Shown: positions 27,608 through 36,931, counted from the stretch's first letter. The stretch: DNA of 64,000 nucleotides from Scytonematopsis contorta HA4267-MV1 (GCA_019359035.1 JAHHIC010000048.1:122890-186889), one strand, 5' to 3'. The notes: generated by a model not told the origin, from the letters alone. A program made the numbers and translations.

Positions 27608-28246
27608 TTATTTTATACGACTTTCCTTTAAAGCCTGGGATACCAAATTACAAACTGGACTATTAGGGTCAGGATTTTTTAGAAAAGCTTGCAAACAAGT
27701 TATATTAGCATCCACTTTTTGGCGTATATTTGCTGCTAACGGCTGATTTGTTCGCTCTCCTAAAAGAATCGCTACCCGATAAGTTTTTATAGCTCGTTGA
27801 AAATCCTGTAATTTTGCTGCTAAAGAGTTTTTTTTATCACCTACGATGCGACCAGTCATCACACTTGACTCTGCATAACCAATCAAATTTTCAGTACTGG
27901 GTTTAAACATAGCCGACTCACCATAAAACTTAGCAGCTTTCCCCCAGTCTTTTCCACCAGATTTTTTGGCACTTTCTAATGAAGCTTTGGCAAACTCTTC
28001 TTCTGCTGACCCAGCAAACCGTATTTGCTTGAGTAGGTCTTCTATGTTCAAATCCTGTGAAACAATAGTTTTTGGTTGTTCTACATTCGGTAAATCTGTG
28101 GTCTTAACATCACTACCCTTATCTGTATTTTTTTCTTCACCCAACGCTAAGTTTGTCATACTACCTATAGTACAGGAACTCAGCAGTACACAGAAAGCAC
28201 AAAATAAAAGGCAGAAGATAGAAGAATTAAGACAATTTTTTTTCAT
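27608..28246 (-). CDS. Lipoprotein, unknown function
   Basis: With ATG at 28246 it has 212 residues and a textbook lipoprotein signal: MKKN start, hydrophobic core and lipobox LSSC at about residues 23-26. A start at 28309 is in frame, but it would bury the signal behind 21 extra residues. The mature part has an acidic, Thr-rich linker, then a helical region with repeated basic/hydrophobic helices (EEEFAKASLESAKKSGG, WGKAAKFYGESAMFKPS, LQDFQRAIKTYRVAILLGE) that looks TPR-like. Two cysteines (ITCLQAF, SPVCNL) near the end may pair. No family recognised. Confidence 0.65.
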   Translation of the reverse strand: MKKNCLNSSIFCLLFCAFCVLLSSCTIGSMTNLALGEEKNTDKGSDVKTTDLPNVEQPKTIVSQDLNIEDLLKQIRFAGSAEEEFAKASLESAKKSGGKDWGKAAKFYGESAMFKPSTENLIGYAESSVMTGRIVGDKKNSLAAKLQDFQRAIKTYRVAILLGERTNQPLAANIRQKVDANITCLQAFLKNPDPNSPVCNLVSQALKESRIK

Positions 28247-28628
28247 CTTGACTTTGACCGAGATACCCACCTGATGATTGTCGAGGGTGATTGACGCACT
28301 ATGAAGCACGCAATACCTACCCCAAATATTTAATAATTTTTTCAGATTATCTAAAAAAATACATCCGGGATAACTTAGGTAGTTAAAGCATTCGTTTTTA
28401 CCGAATTTCTTTACTTTTTATTAATTTTTATCGAAATATTAGACAAAATTTTTAATTAAATTATTATATGAAATGTATATTTATAATAAGTTTTCCGACA
28501 TTTTCAGTTTTATTTCGTTTGAGAGTCCAAATACCTATTAGTAAAAACTTTCAAACTATGAAGACAACATCAACTTTTATAACCCATCTATCAAAGATAC
28601 TCAAAGTTTTGCGAGAATCGGTTTTGTT

Positions 28629-28743
28629 GTCTGTTGACTGCTAACTATTAGCTGCTAACTGTTGGCTGCTAAATGCTGATTGATAACCGTCAATCGTTAA
28701 CAGTCAACCGTCAACCGTCAACCGTCAACCGTCAACAGTCAAC
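28629..28743. repeat. Heptamer repeat (GTCAACC)n with inverted partner upstream of chlB
   Basis: About five to six copies of the 7-nt unit GTCAACC/G at 28702-28743. Complementary blocks (CTGTTGACTG, GTTGGCTG) lie at 28630-28670, so the transcript could fold on itself. The remainder of 28310-28628 is AT-rich promoter DNA with no gene seen. A strong ribosome binding site (AAAAGGGGAG) follows just before chlB. Confidence 0.75.
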
Positions 28744-28772
28744 AATTTATAAAAAAGGGGAGAAAAGAAGTT

Positions 28773-30299
28773 ATGAAACTCGCTTATTGGATGTATGCAG
28801 GTCCCGCGCACATTGGCACGCTACGTATTGCCAGTTCATTTAAAAATGTTCACGCTATTATGCACGCTCCGTTAGGAGATGACTATTTTAACGTGATGCG
28901 CTCGATGTTGGAACGGGAGCGAAACTTTACCCCAGTCACAGCCAGTATTGTTGACCGCAACGTCTTAGCGCGTGGTTCCCAAGAAAAAGTTGTTGATAAT
29001 ATTGTTCGTAAAGACGGTGAAGAAAACCCCGACCTCATCGTGCTTACCCCCACTTGCACATCGAGTATTTTGCAAGAAGACCTGCACAACTTTGTTGAAC
29101 GGGCACAGCTGGATTCTAAGGGTGATGTAATGCTAGCGGATGTAAACCACTATCGTTACAACGAGCTACAAGCGGCTGACCGGACTCTACAACAAATTGT
29201 CCAGTTCTATACAGAAAAGGCTCGTAAAAAAGGCGAACTTCCTTCAGATAAAACTGAAAAACCCTCAGTTAACATTATCGGTGTTTCCACCCTCGGTTTC
29301 CACAACCAGCATGATGCTACCGAGTTAAAGCGCTTAATGGCTGACTTGGGTATTGAAGTTAATACACTTCTTCCTGAAAGCGCTTCTGTACATCAGTTAA
29401 AAAATCTATCCCGTGCTTGGTTTAACTTATGTCCTTACCGTGAACTCGGTTTGACTACAGCTAAGTACCTGGAAGAACAATTCGGAATGCCCTACGTAGA
29501 TATTACTCCAATGGGTGTTGTAGAAACTGCTAGATGCATCCGTAAAATGCAGCAGGTGATAAACGCCCAAGGTCTTGATGTTAATTACGAAGAGTTCATT
29601 AACGAGCAAACTCTACATGTATCCCAAGCTGCTTGGTTCTCTCGCTCGATTGACTGCCAAAATTTAACTGGTAAAAAAGCTGTGGTGTTTGGAGATAATA
29701 CTCACGCTGCTGCGATGACGAAAATTTTGGCAAGAGAAATGGGTATTCACGTTGTTTGGGCTGGAACTTATTGCAAATACGATGCAGATTGGTTCCGAGA
29801 ACAGGTGAGTGAATACTGTGACGAAGTGTTAATTAGCGAAGATAACGCAGAAATTGGGGACTGGATTGCTCGTGTGGAACCGTCTGCTATTTTCGGGACT
29901 CAGATGGAACGTCATGTTGGTAAGCGGTTGGATATTCCTTGCGGTGTAATTGCTGCACCTATCCATATTCAAAATTTCCCTATTGGTTATAAGCCATTTA
30001 TGGGTTACGAAGGTACTAACCAAATTACAGATTTGGTGTATAATTCCTTCACTTTGGGTATGGAAGACCACTTGCTGGAAATTTTTGGTGGTCACGATAC
30101 CAAGGAAGTTATTACTAAGGGTGTTACTGCTGATTCTGACCTTAACTGGACTAAAGATGGCACATCTGAATTAAATAAAATTCCTGGTTTTGTTCGCGGT
30201 AAGGTGAAGCGTAATACGGAAAAATTTGCGCGGGAGCGTGGAATTAAGGATATTAACGCTGAGGTGCTTTATGCTGCGAAGGAGGCTGTAGGAGCTTAA
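28773..30299 (+). CDS. chlB: Light-independent protochlorophyllide reductase subunit B
   Basis: It has 508 residues, the normal ChlB length. ChlB pairs with ChlN as the catalytic NB component of dark-operative protochlorophyllide reductase, which reduces protochlorophyllide to chlorophyllide a using electrons and ATP from ChlL. The family start [18 protein letters not shown] is intact. Conserved points include C95-type TPTCTSSI, the [16 protein letters not shown] segment and the C-terminal helix-rich extension of about 60 residues. AGGGGAG upstream sets the start. chlL and chlN are not in this window. This block is ordinary housekeeping DNA amid accessory genes. Confidence 0.98.
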   Translation: MKLAYWMYAGPAHIGTLRIASSFKNVHAIMHAPLGDDYFNVMRSMLERERNFTPVTASIVDRNVLARGSQEKVVDNIVRKDGEENPDLIVLTPTCTSSILQEDLHNFVERAQLDSKGDVMLADVNHYRYNELQAADRTLQQIVQFYTEKARKKGELPSDKTEKPSVNIIGVSTLGFHNQHDATELKRLMADLGIEVNTLLPESASVHQLKNLSRAWFNLCPYRELGLTTAKYLEEQFGMPYVDITPMGVVETARCIRKMQQVINAQGLDVNYEEFINEQTLHVSQAAWFSRSIDCQNLTGKKAVVFGDNTHAAAMTKILAREMGIHVVWAGTYCKYDADWFREQVSEYCDEVLISEDNAEIGDWIARVEPSAIFGTQMERHVGKRLDIPCGVIAAPIHIQNFPIGYKPFMGYEGTNQITDLVYNSFTLGMEDHLLEIFGGHDTKEVITKGVTADSDLNWTKDGTSELNKIPGFVRGKVKRNTEKFARERGIKDINAEVLYAAKEAVGA

Positions 30300-30350
30300 A
30301 ACTGACCTAACTCCCCGACCTTACGAGGGAAACTAACGAGTATACACTAG

Positions 30351-30572
30351 AGCGAATGGCACGGTTTAGGGGAGCATTACAAGCGTGCCATTCACCCCAC
30401 AGACTCTCCTGATTTTCCCAGCATAGAAGCGAAAAAAGCTTTTGAAGAAGAAGGAGTTCGACTATGGAAGCAGCTGCAAAAAGGACTTGCACCTAACTAC
30501 GAAGTTATATATTTTAGCGAAACCTTACGTAAAGTTGTAACTAATATTAGTGAATTGGAAGTTTTGCAGTAA
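30351..30572 (+). pseudogene. Gene remnant with no start codon, downstream of chlB
   Basis: An open frame of 73 codons ends at TAA 30570-30572. It has a coding-like sequence (DFPSIEAKKAFEEEGVRLW, then NYEVIYFSETLRKVVTNI) but is preceded by a stop and has no start codon or ribosome site. It contains a 10-bp inverted repeat, GAATGGCACG (30354-30363) with CGTGCCATTC (30384-30393). It is probably the tail of a truncated gene. The rest of 30300-30784 shows only AT-rich DNA. Confidence 0.35.
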
Positions 30573-30784
30573 AAATTTTAGACCTCTTAGCTGTTTGCTG
30601 GGAGGCTTTAAGTTTTTAAATTTTTAAAATATATGTAAAACTTGTCATATGTAAAGAATAGGTTATCTATGAAGTTAACAAGTAAATTATTCGCTACATC
30701 AGCTTATAATTTTTAGTCATTATATGAAGTAATTTCTATGTTACAGGGAGTTAGAATAAAAACAAAGTATATGAGGTAGATACA

Positions 30785-31165
30785 ATGACTGCTGCCTTAG
30801 AAGTTCAAGGTATTACAATTACGCTAAAACGTATTATAGAACTTTTGGAGGCTGAGGATGAGGATGATTATGGTATTCTCAAACCATCCGATTATACTTT
30901 TAAAACAGCACTCAATTTAATATCATCAGCTTATGACCAAATGGGGAGCAGTTTTCCTAAAGCATCTGTTTCCACAGATGACGAGGGAGGAATTAGACTT
31001 TCTTGGACACGTCATAACCCAAAGCGAGTCGTTCGTTTATTCTGCCCTTCATCAGCAGAAAAAAAAGTTGACATTTATCACTCTACGGCTGAAGATTATG
31101 CTATCGAGGATGTTTTTGAGGCTGCAACATTAGTGAATTGGTTAGAGTGGTTTAACAAAATATGA
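30785..31165 (+). CDS. Small acidic hypothetical protein
   Basis: It has 126 residues and is acidic and cytoplasmic (no signal or membrane span). It starts MTAALEVQGITITLKRIIEL, has an acidic EAEDEDDYG stretch, then FKTALNLISSAYDQMG, a GGIRLSWTR strand and an EDVFEAATLVNWLEWF end. I recognise no named family. The layout suggests the antitoxin-like or first member of a small two-gene unit. An ATG overlaps its stop codon (ATGA at 31162-31165), but the frame it opens (MTAEYSNTF) stops after nine codons at 31191, so a downstream partner seems to be lost. ATGAGGTAGATACA precedes the start. Confidence 0.6.
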   Translation: MTAALEVQGITITLKRIIELLEAEDEDDYGILKPSDYTFKTALNLISSAYDQMGSSFPKASVSTDDEGGIRLSWTRHNPKRVVRLFCPSSAEKKVDIYHSTAEDYAIEDVFEAATLVNWLEWFNKI

Positions 31166-31299
31166 CGGCTGAATATTCTAATACCTTCTAAGCAATATCC
31201 TTACTAGAAAAATCTGGGTAGTCATTTTGCCATCCCACAAGAGTTTAGATTACGGCAGTTTTCACTCATTTAAGCCACACTGCACAAATTGAAACCTTT

Positions 31300-31326
31300 G
31301 TAGAGACCAAATTAATTCGGCCTCTA
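31300..31326. repeat. Degenerate GTAGAGACC/GGCCTCTAC hairpin
   Basis: Arms GTAGAGACC and GGCCTCTAC separated by an AT-rich spacer. It is preceded by GAAACCTTT, as at the 36861 copy (GAAACCCTT). It lies just past the stop of the minus-strand PII-like gene. Confidence 0.6.
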
Positions 31327-31358
31327 CTGCGGTATAATTACCTGAAAAATAGCTATAA

Positions 31359-31652
31359 CTAATGCTCTATCCATTTGGCATCAGAAACAATACATACTCC
31401 CCCAAATTTCTTTAGGATAGGTGTGATTGCTGTTACCAATTCTTCTTCTTTTTCTTGCTGGCAAACGCTTAGCACATAAACATTAGTTAAGGCTGTTGTT
31501 TCTAAATCATCTCTGACTTTACCTCTATCGCCAGAACCAGTCACGTCTTTGATGATACTATAACCACTAACTCCAACCTTATTTAAAATCTCAATAACTG
31601 GCTCAACTTCTAGAGCATTGGTAATAATTTCAATGCGTTTTATATATTCCAC
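31359..31652 (-). CDS. PII-like protein, SbtB-type partner of the SbtA-like permease
   Basis: It has 97 residues, about the size of the PII ferredoxin-like core. A beta-strand start (KRIEIITNALEVEPVIEILNK is split here as KRIEIITNALEVEP and VIEILNK) is followed by the GVSGYSIIKDVTGSGDRG turn into the T-loop, then TNVYVLSVC and a C-terminal strand GGVCIVSDAKWIEH. It lies 66 bases after the sbtA-like gene in the same direction. SbtB proteins bind adenine nucleotides and regulate SbtA. This one differs from Synechocystis-type SbtB: it lacks the CGPDGC C-terminal redox motif and has a shorter C-terminus. The role is inferred from pairing. Confidence 0.8.
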   Translation of the reverse strand: MEYIKRIEIITNALEVEPVIEILNKVGVSGYSIIKDVTGSGDRGKVRDDLETTALTNVYVLSVCQQEKEEELVTAITPILKKFGGVCIVSDAKWIEH

Positions 31653-31718
31653 TTTTGATTTTCTAGTTTTCGATTGTTAGGTTTTAAGTTTTTAATTTTC
31701 AATTATCCGGTACATTGC

Positions 31719-32699
31719 CTATGAAATGCCTATCGCTTTGACAATGTTCATATATAAAGGAATTCCTACGATGATATTAAATGGGAAAGTCAAAGCAAGT
31801 GCCATCGAAACATATAAACTGGGGTTTGCTTCGGGAACTGTCATCCGCATTGCTGCAGGAACCGCAATATATGATGCACTTGCAGATAAAACTGCAAATA
31901 AAAGCGCATTTGCTTGACCCATACCAATGAGCTTGGCGATAATAATCCCAATAATCGCGTTTGCAACTGGCATAAATACCGAAAATATGATAAGAAATGA
32001 ACCTGTTTTACTTAAGTCTTTGATTCTTCTTGCCGCTACCATTCCCATATCAAGTAAGAAGAACGACAATACCCCGTAAAAAATACCTTGGGTAAATGGT
32101 TGCAACTTTTCCCAACCTTTTTCACCTGTTAAAATTCCAATTATTACACTTCCTATTAAAAGAAATACCGAGCCGTTGAGAAATGCTTCGCGTAAAACTT
32201 CACCCCAGGAAAAGTCTTTATCTCCATCTCCATTACTTTTAGCGAACATTCTTACCAGCACAATCCCAACTATAATAGCTGGAGATTCCATTAATGCTAA
32301 CGCTGCTACCATATGTCCACCAGGTGTTAGACCCAGTACCTTAAGAAATGATTGAGCGGTAATAAAAGTAACAGCACTGATTGAACCATATGTTGCGGCA
32401 ATTGCTGCTGCATTGTATGTGTCAAGTTTGGCTCGAAGAATAAAAAATGAGTAAATAGGTACTACACAAGCCATTATAATTGCAGCTATCAATGTTATCG
32501 CAATTTGTGGATTTATCCCACTTTCATCAAGTTCATATCCACCTTTAAATCCAATCGCAAGTAACAGGTAAAGCGAAAATAATTTCGGTAAAGGTTGAGG
32601 CACTTCTAAATCTGATTTCAAAAAAATCGCCAGCATTCCTAAAAAGAAAAATAGTACTGGCGGATTTAATATATTTGTCAGGATAAGGCTTGCATTCAT
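31719..32699 (-). CDS. SbtA-like sodium-dependent bicarbonate transporter family permease
   Basis: It has 326 residues and about ten hydrophobic helices, consistent with the DUF897/SbtA family of inner-membrane bicarbonate permeases. Conserved blocks are AIGFKGGYEL, GSISAVTFITAQ, the HMVAALALMESPAIIVGI segment, and SASASYIAVPAAMRMTVPEANPSLYV near the end (quoted as SASASYIAVPAAMRM and TVPEANPSLYV). It is shorter than Synechocystis SbtA (374 residues) and lacks most of its large cytoplasmic loop. It therefore belongs to the wider family, and true bicarbonate transport is an inference. The next gene encodes a PII-like protein. An 11-bp inverted repeat lies 28 bases before the start. Confidence 0.85.
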   Translation of the reverse strand: MNASLILTNILNPPVLFFFLGMLAIFLKSDLEVPQPLPKLFSLYLLLAIGFKGGYELDESGINPQIAITLIAAIIMACVVPIYSFFILRAKLDTYNAAAIAATYGSISAVTFITAQSFLKVLGLTPGGHMVAALALMESPAIIVGIVLVRMFAKSNGDGDKDFSWGEVLREAFLNGSVFLLIGSVIIGILTGEKGWEKLQPFTQGIFYGVLSFFLLDMGMVAARRIKDLSKTGSFLIIFSVFMPVANAIIGIIIAKLIGMGQANALLFAVLSASASYIAVPAAMRMTVPEANPSLYVSMALALTFPFNIIVGIPLYMNIVKAIGIS

Positions 32700-32726
32700 T
32701 TAATTCATTCCTTATGTTGAACAGCA

Positions 32727-32758
32727 ATTGCTATATATAAATTTAAGTATATAGCAAT
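32727..32758. promoter_or_regulatory. Inverted repeat upstream of the sbtA-like gene
   Basis: Perfect 11-bp arms ATTGCTATATA (32727-32737) and TATATAGCAAT (32748-32758) around a 10-nt spacer, ending 28 bases before the start codon. A second inverted pair, GTTAAC-x-GTTAAC, lies near 32778. They could be an operator or a 5'-UTR hairpin. The rest of 32700-33044 is AT-rich with no gene seen. Confidence 0.5.
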
Positions 32759-33044
32759 TACTATAATATTACTTTTTGTTAACTTTAGTTAACTACTCAA
32801 CAATATTATTTTAAGGTTGTGAAAATTGTATGACAATTGTGTGTCAATCTGATGGCATTGTATTAATTAACAAAAATCATTCTCATAAAATAGTAGTTAA
32901 CTATCCGTATATTCAATTTGCTGTGAAATGCTTATTAAACATTTCTAAAAGACAATGCTAAGACCGTAAATGTAGCATCTTGACAAGGCTTGTAAAACAA
33001 TGTATAGTAAATCATTAATATTTGTCTGACCGAAAAACTGAGGT

Positions 33045-33539
33045 TTATTTTTCTGGCATTATAGAAGAATGATGTTCTTCAATCAGCCACTGGTCAACTA
33101 TTTTTCTATAAACAAATGTATAACGCGCTTTGACTTGACCTGGTTTTCCGTTTCGGTCAACGACACTAAATGTGTATCTTCCAGAGTCTATAGCCATATC
33201 ACAATATATACGAATATTTCGCTCGTCAATTTTCCCTACAGGCTTTTTTTGTAGAAAATGCTCAAAGTAATCTTTCATTTCTTTAGAATTATGTCTAACT
33301 TTATTTGAGACTGTAGGTAATAAAACAGCATCACTTGCGTAATTTTTGACTACTTCATTCGGTTCAAGTGTTTTTAATGATGCATTCCATCGGTCAAATA
33401 GTTTAGCAATCTCTGATTTACTCACTCTTGGGCAAATGTTTTTATTATCTGCTCTTAATATACCTGTTGTTTGAATTGTGAAAATTAGTAGTGCTAAAGA
33501 TAGAGTTGATGATGCAGAAAACTGAAAAAATCTGTTCAT
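33045..33539 (-). CDS. Secreted NTF2-like (SnoaL/CaMKII-association fold) protein
   Basis: It has 164 residues. An N-terminal signal peptide (residues about 1-30, ending near LRAD) precedes a single domain with the layout of NTF2-like proteins: a helix with VSKSEIAKLFDRWNASLKT, then YASDAVLLPT, a helix KEMKDYFEHFLQKKP, and strands ending TFVYRKIVDQWLIEEHHSS. This matches cyanobacterial proteins usually labelled SgcJ/EcaC-family or CaMKII-association-domain proteins. No catalytic activity can be assigned. Export suggests a periplasmic binding role. It stands alone between AT-rich gaps. Confidence 0.75.
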   Translation of the reverse strand: MNRFFQFSASSTLSLALLIFTIQTTGILRADNKNICPRVSKSEIAKLFDRWNASLKTLEPNEVVKNYASDAVLLPTVSNKVRHNSKEMKDYFEHFLQKKPVGKIDERNIRIYCDMAIDSGRYTFSVVDRNGKPGQVKARYTFVYRKIVDQWLIEEHHSSIMPEK

Positions 33540-33845
33540 TATTACTTTGTGATATCTAATACTGATTGTGAATTTACAGAATAATACTTGAGTTAGAAAA
33601 GACTAATCTCTTATAAATTTCGTTAATTAGATACTTCTAATTCGAGTTCTTAAATAAGAGGCTATGTTTATTTAGCTTTCCTTTTGCTATGTAATGTCTA
33701 ATATGCCCAATTAATCGGTTTACACAGTACAGTTCACTAAATTTATCTTTGTAACGAAGTTTGCAATGAACTACACTATATATATCTGTGGATAGATACT
33801 AAATAAATTAAATTCTGGTTAATCCTACTCCCCACTCCCCACTCC
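33540..33845. other. Intergenic region with heptamer repeat at its left end
   Basis: AT-rich. The unit CTCCCCA is repeated about four times at 33828-33857 (with one CTCCCTA variant) and runs into the 3' end of the DeoR gene, whose TAG stop lies inside it. No other feature seen. Confidence 0.6.
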
Positions 33846-34604
33846 CTACTCCCCACTAACAAGGGTCAAACCTAAGTCTTTGTAGGAAGCTAGCATTTCA
33901 TTAGATACTATTGGTGAGGTTACTAAGTAAGTTAGAGCATGAATTGACTCCACTATATAAGGAGCTGCCTTATCCAATTTTGCCGCAGTTACTAGCCCTA
34001 CGACTTCAGCCGAACGAGAAATCATTGCTCGTTTCACATGTGCTTCGTCTAAGTTCGATACGCTAATACCCACCTCCGGATGTAAACTGCATACCCCTAA
34101 CATGCACAAATCGGCACGAATCATCCGTAATGTTTCAATCGTGACGGTTCCCACATTCACCAAAGCCTTTTTATAAAGCTGTCCTCCCAACATCACAACC
34201 TCAATTTGGGGATGCTCTGCTAGTGCGATCGCAATTGGTGGACTATTGGTAACGACCGTCGCTTGCAAGTCCAAGGGTAAATGACGGGTTACTTGAAGAG
34301 TAGTTGTACCCCCATCTAAAATTACCACTTGTCCAGGACAAACCAATTTCGCAGCAGCACGAGCAATAGCTTCTTTTTCTTTTGGTGCTTGCTTTTGACG
34401 GTCAGCATAACTCGCTGTTACAGGAGAAGTCAAAAGCGCTCCTCCATGAACGCGCTGCAATAATCCTGCTTCTGCCAATTCCCGTAAATCTCGACGAACC
34501 GTATCCTCAGAAACTTTTAGAGTCAAACTGAGCTCCGACGAAAGCACCTTTTTCTCGCGATGGAGAATTTCCATAATGAATTGTCGTCGCTCAGCGGTCA
34601 GCAT
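33846..34604 (-). CDS. DeoR/GlpR family transcriptional regulator
   Basis: It has 252 residues, the family length. The N-terminal helix-turn-helix (about 1-57) has the DeoR signature: SELSLTLKVSEDTVRRDLRE followed by LLQRVHGGAL. The C-terminal DeoRC sugar-phosphate sensor domain (about 75-235) includes VILDGGTTTLQVTRHL and VVTNSPPIAIALAEHP, the usual phosphate-binding segments. It is divergent from the transketolase-like gene 280 bases away and may regulate it in response to a phosphorylated sugar (inference). The last codons and the stop lie in a heptamer repeat, so the extreme C-terminus (LVSGE) may be repeat-derived. Confidence 0.92.
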   Translation of the reverse strand: MLTAERRQFIMEILHREKKVLSSELSLTLKVSEDTVRRDLRELAEAGLLQRVHGGALLTSPVTASYADRQKQAPKEKEAIARAAAKLVCPGQVVILDGGTTTLQVTRHLPLDLQATVVTNSPPIAIALAEHPQIEVVMLGGQLYKKALVNVGTVTIETLRMIRADLCMLGVCSLHPEVGISVSNLDEAHVKRAMISRSAEVVGLVTAAKLDKAAPYIVESIHALTYLVTSPIVSNEMLASYKDLGLTLVSGE

Positions 34605-34784
34605 AATTTTTTTTCCTGATATTGCGTTTTTTATTTTGAAATTGCACGTTTGTGAGTTTATACTTATTTAGTATAGACGTGCAGCTTGTTGCACGTTTAC
34701 CTGTACTAGCCTGTATTAAATAATTAATTCAAGCACATTCATGCATAATTAAATGTATTGATTTTAACTACACCTCCTTTTACC

Positions 34785-34813
34785 TCTTGTGGGGTGGGCA
34801 TCCTTGCCCGCCC
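34785..34813. repeat. REP-like hairpin (GGGTGGGCA-TCCT-TGCCCGCCC)
   Basis: Same element as at 13821, here between the divergent DeoR and transketolase-like genes, 71 bases before the latter's start codon. Confidence 0.8.
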
Positions 34814-34884
34814 ATGCTTTTTCATGTATTTATTGTGATTTTTTGTTTTTCCATCCCAATCAATCCTCATTTCGGAACTAAATT

Positions 34885-36813
34885 ATGACTATCGCCACTG
34901 CTGCTACCACAAAATTCCCCATCGCTCTAGATACTTACAAACACCTAACCCTAAATCCAGCAAATCCCACCCTCACACCAGAACAACGAGAAACCCTAAA
35001 AGCGAACATTCAACTTTGCCGTGACGCAATAGTTTTCTTTACAGCAACAGGAGCAGCAAAAGGAGTCGGCGGTCACACAGGTGGACCCTATGATACAGTG
35101 CCAGAAGTAGTAATCCTCGACGCATTTTTCCGAGGAGCAGCAGAGAAATTCGTGCCGATTTTCTTTGATGAAGCAGGACACCGAGTAGCAACCCAATACC
35201 TGATGTCAGCACTGCATGGGGACTTACCAGTTGAACAACTAATGCGCTATCGCGAAGCACATTCCCACTTACCAGGACACCCCGAACTAGGACTAACACC
35301 CGGTGTGAAATTCAGTTCTGGAAGACTAGGACATATGTGGCCTTATGTCAACGGTGTAGTCATGGCAAATCCTGGTAAAGTTGCTTTCTGTTTGGGTTCC
35401 GATGGTTCTCAACAAGAAGGAAACGACGCCGAAGCTGCTCGCTTAGCTGTTGCTCAGCATCTCAACGTCAAATTAATTATTGACGACAACGACGTCACAA
35501 TTGCTGGACATCCATCTAAGTATTTACCTGGCTTTACCGTCGCCAAAACCTTAGAAGGACATGGCTTAAAAGTACTTGAAGGAGACGGAGAAGACATAGA
35601 TGATTTATACCGTCGTCTTTGCGAAGCGATTAACACACCTGGGCCAATTGCTTTAATAAACAAACGTCCCATGTGCCCTGGAATCGCAGGATTAGAAGGT
35701 TCGACCCACGGACATGACGTGATTTCTGTAGATTTAGCAATTAAATATCTAGAATCTCGTGGTCAAACAGCAGCAGTCGAACACCTGAAAAACATCAAAA
35801 AACCCACACAAGATTATAAATTTTTGGGTTCCAGCGATAAGTGGGGAGCTAACCGCAACGTATTTGGTGAAGCTGTAGTTGGTGTTCTCAGTCGTATGAG
35901 TGAAGCAGAGCGCAAAGAAAAAGTAAAAGTAATTGATACTGACTTAGAAGGTTCTTGCGGACTGAAAAAAATCCACGACACATACCCGGAAATCTTCATT
36001 CCCTCCGGTATTATGGAACGAGGAAACTTCTCCGCTGCTGCTGGATTTGGGATGGAAAAAGGCAAACAAGGAATTTTCGCCACCTTTAGTGCTTTCTTGG
36101 AAATGTGTATTTCTGAAATCACAATGGCACGTTTGAACTACTCTAACGTCCTTTGCCACTTTTCTCACGCAGGTATTGACGATATGGCAGATAATACCTG
36201 TCACTTTGGTATCAATAACATGTTCGCTGATAATGGCTTGGATGACGGCTACGAAACCCGGTTGTATTTCCCAGCAGATAACAATCAAATGACAGCCTGC
36301 GTAGAAGCAATATTTAACGACCCAGGACTACGCTTTATTTTCTCCACCCGTTCCAAAGTACCCAATATCAAAGATAATAACGGTAACGACTTCTTTGGTA
36401 GTGGCTACAAATTTGTCCCTGGTAAAGACGAGGTGATTAGAGAAGGAACAGCAGGCTATATAGTTAGCTATGGGGATGCACTTTACCGTTCTCTCGATGC
36501 TGTGGAACGTTTGAAACAGGAAGGGTTAGATGTGGGTTTAATTAATAAATCTACTTTGAATGTCGTCGATGAAGAAATGATGGCAAAAATCGGTAAAGCA
36601 CCCTTTGTTTTAGTAACAGAAGCCTTTAACCGTCGTACTGGATTGGGTAGTCGTTTTGGCTCTTGGTTATTAGAACGTGGTTCTACTCCCAAATATGCTT
36701 ACCTCGGTACCCATAAAGAAGGTTGCGGTGGTCTGTGGGAACAGTTCCCCCATCAAGGTATTGACCCAGTAGGTATTATAGCTAAGGTGAAGGAATTGAC
36801 CGGGAAAATCTAA
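34885..36813 (+). CDS. Transketolase-like thiamine diphosphate enzyme
   Basis: It has 642 residues, transketolase size. The N-terminal thiamine-diphosphate domain has the GDG-type motif as GSDGSQQEGND at about 171-181, followed by IIDDND about 20 residues later. The pyrimidine-binding domain (about 330-500) contains GIMERGNFSAAAGFG and a C-terminal domain follows. It differs clearly from the usual Calvin-cycle transketolase: the start GAAKGVGGHTGGPYDTVPE and the HFGINNMFAD region are not those of TktA. It belongs to a separate transketolase-like group whose substrate I cannot name. A DeoR/GlpR regulator is divergently encoded, which fits sugar-phosphate metabolism. Confidence 0.85.
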   Translation: MTIATAATTKFPIALDTYKHLTLNPANPTLTPEQRETLKANIQLCRDAIVFFTATGAAKGVGGHTGGPYDTVPEVVILDAFFRGAAEKFVPIFFDEAGHRVATQYLMSALHGDLPVEQLMRYREAHSHLPGHPELGLTPGVKFSSGRLGHMWPYVNGVVMANPGKVAFCLGSDGSQQEGNDAEAARLAVAQHLNVKLIIDDNDVTIAGHPSKYLPGFTVAKTLEGHGLKVLEGDGEDIDDLYRRLCEAINTPGPIALINKRPMCPGIAGLEGSTHGHDVISVDLAIKYLESRGQTAAVEHLKNIKKPTQDYKFLGSSDKWGANRNVFGEAVVGVLSRMSEAERKEKVKVIDTDLEGSCGLKKIHDTYPEIFIPSGIMERGNFSAAAGFGMEKGKQGIFATFSAFLEMCISEITMARLNYSNVLCHFSHAGIDDMADNTCHFGINNMFADNGLDDGYETRLYFPADNNQMTACVEAIFNDPGLRFIFSTRSKVPNIKDNNGNDFFGSGYKFVPGKDEVIREGTAGYIVSYGDALYRSLDAVERLKQEGLDVGLINKSTLNVVDEEMMAKIGKAPFVLVTEAFNRRTGLGSRFGSWLLERGSTPKYAYLGTHKEGCGGLWEQFPHQGIDPVGIIAKVKELTGKI

Positions 36814-36860
36814 ATAGATAGTTCTCGCACCCAACGGACTTTTATACATCTGAAACCCTT

Positions 36861-36888
36861 GTAGAGACGTTACATGTAACGTCTCTAC
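36861..36888. repeat. 28-nt perfect palindrome (GTAGAGACGTTACA arms)
   Basis: Identical to the copy at 25037-25064. It lies after the transketolase-like gene. Confidence 0.9.
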
Positions 36889-36901
36889 AGTCTTTATCTA
36901 A

Positions 36902-36931
36902 CTCTTGTGGGGTGGGCATCCTTGCCCGCCC
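36902..36931. repeat. REP-like hairpin (GGGTGGGCA-TCCT-TGCCCGCCC)
   Basis: Same element as at 13821, in direct company with the 28-nt palindrome 14 bases upstream. Together they fill much of the gap between two convergent genes. Confidence 0.8.

Noticed and set aside
34996..35299. Open frames antisense to the transketolase-like gene
   Set aside because: The sense strand encodes a conserved enzyme. The antisense frames are composition shadows.
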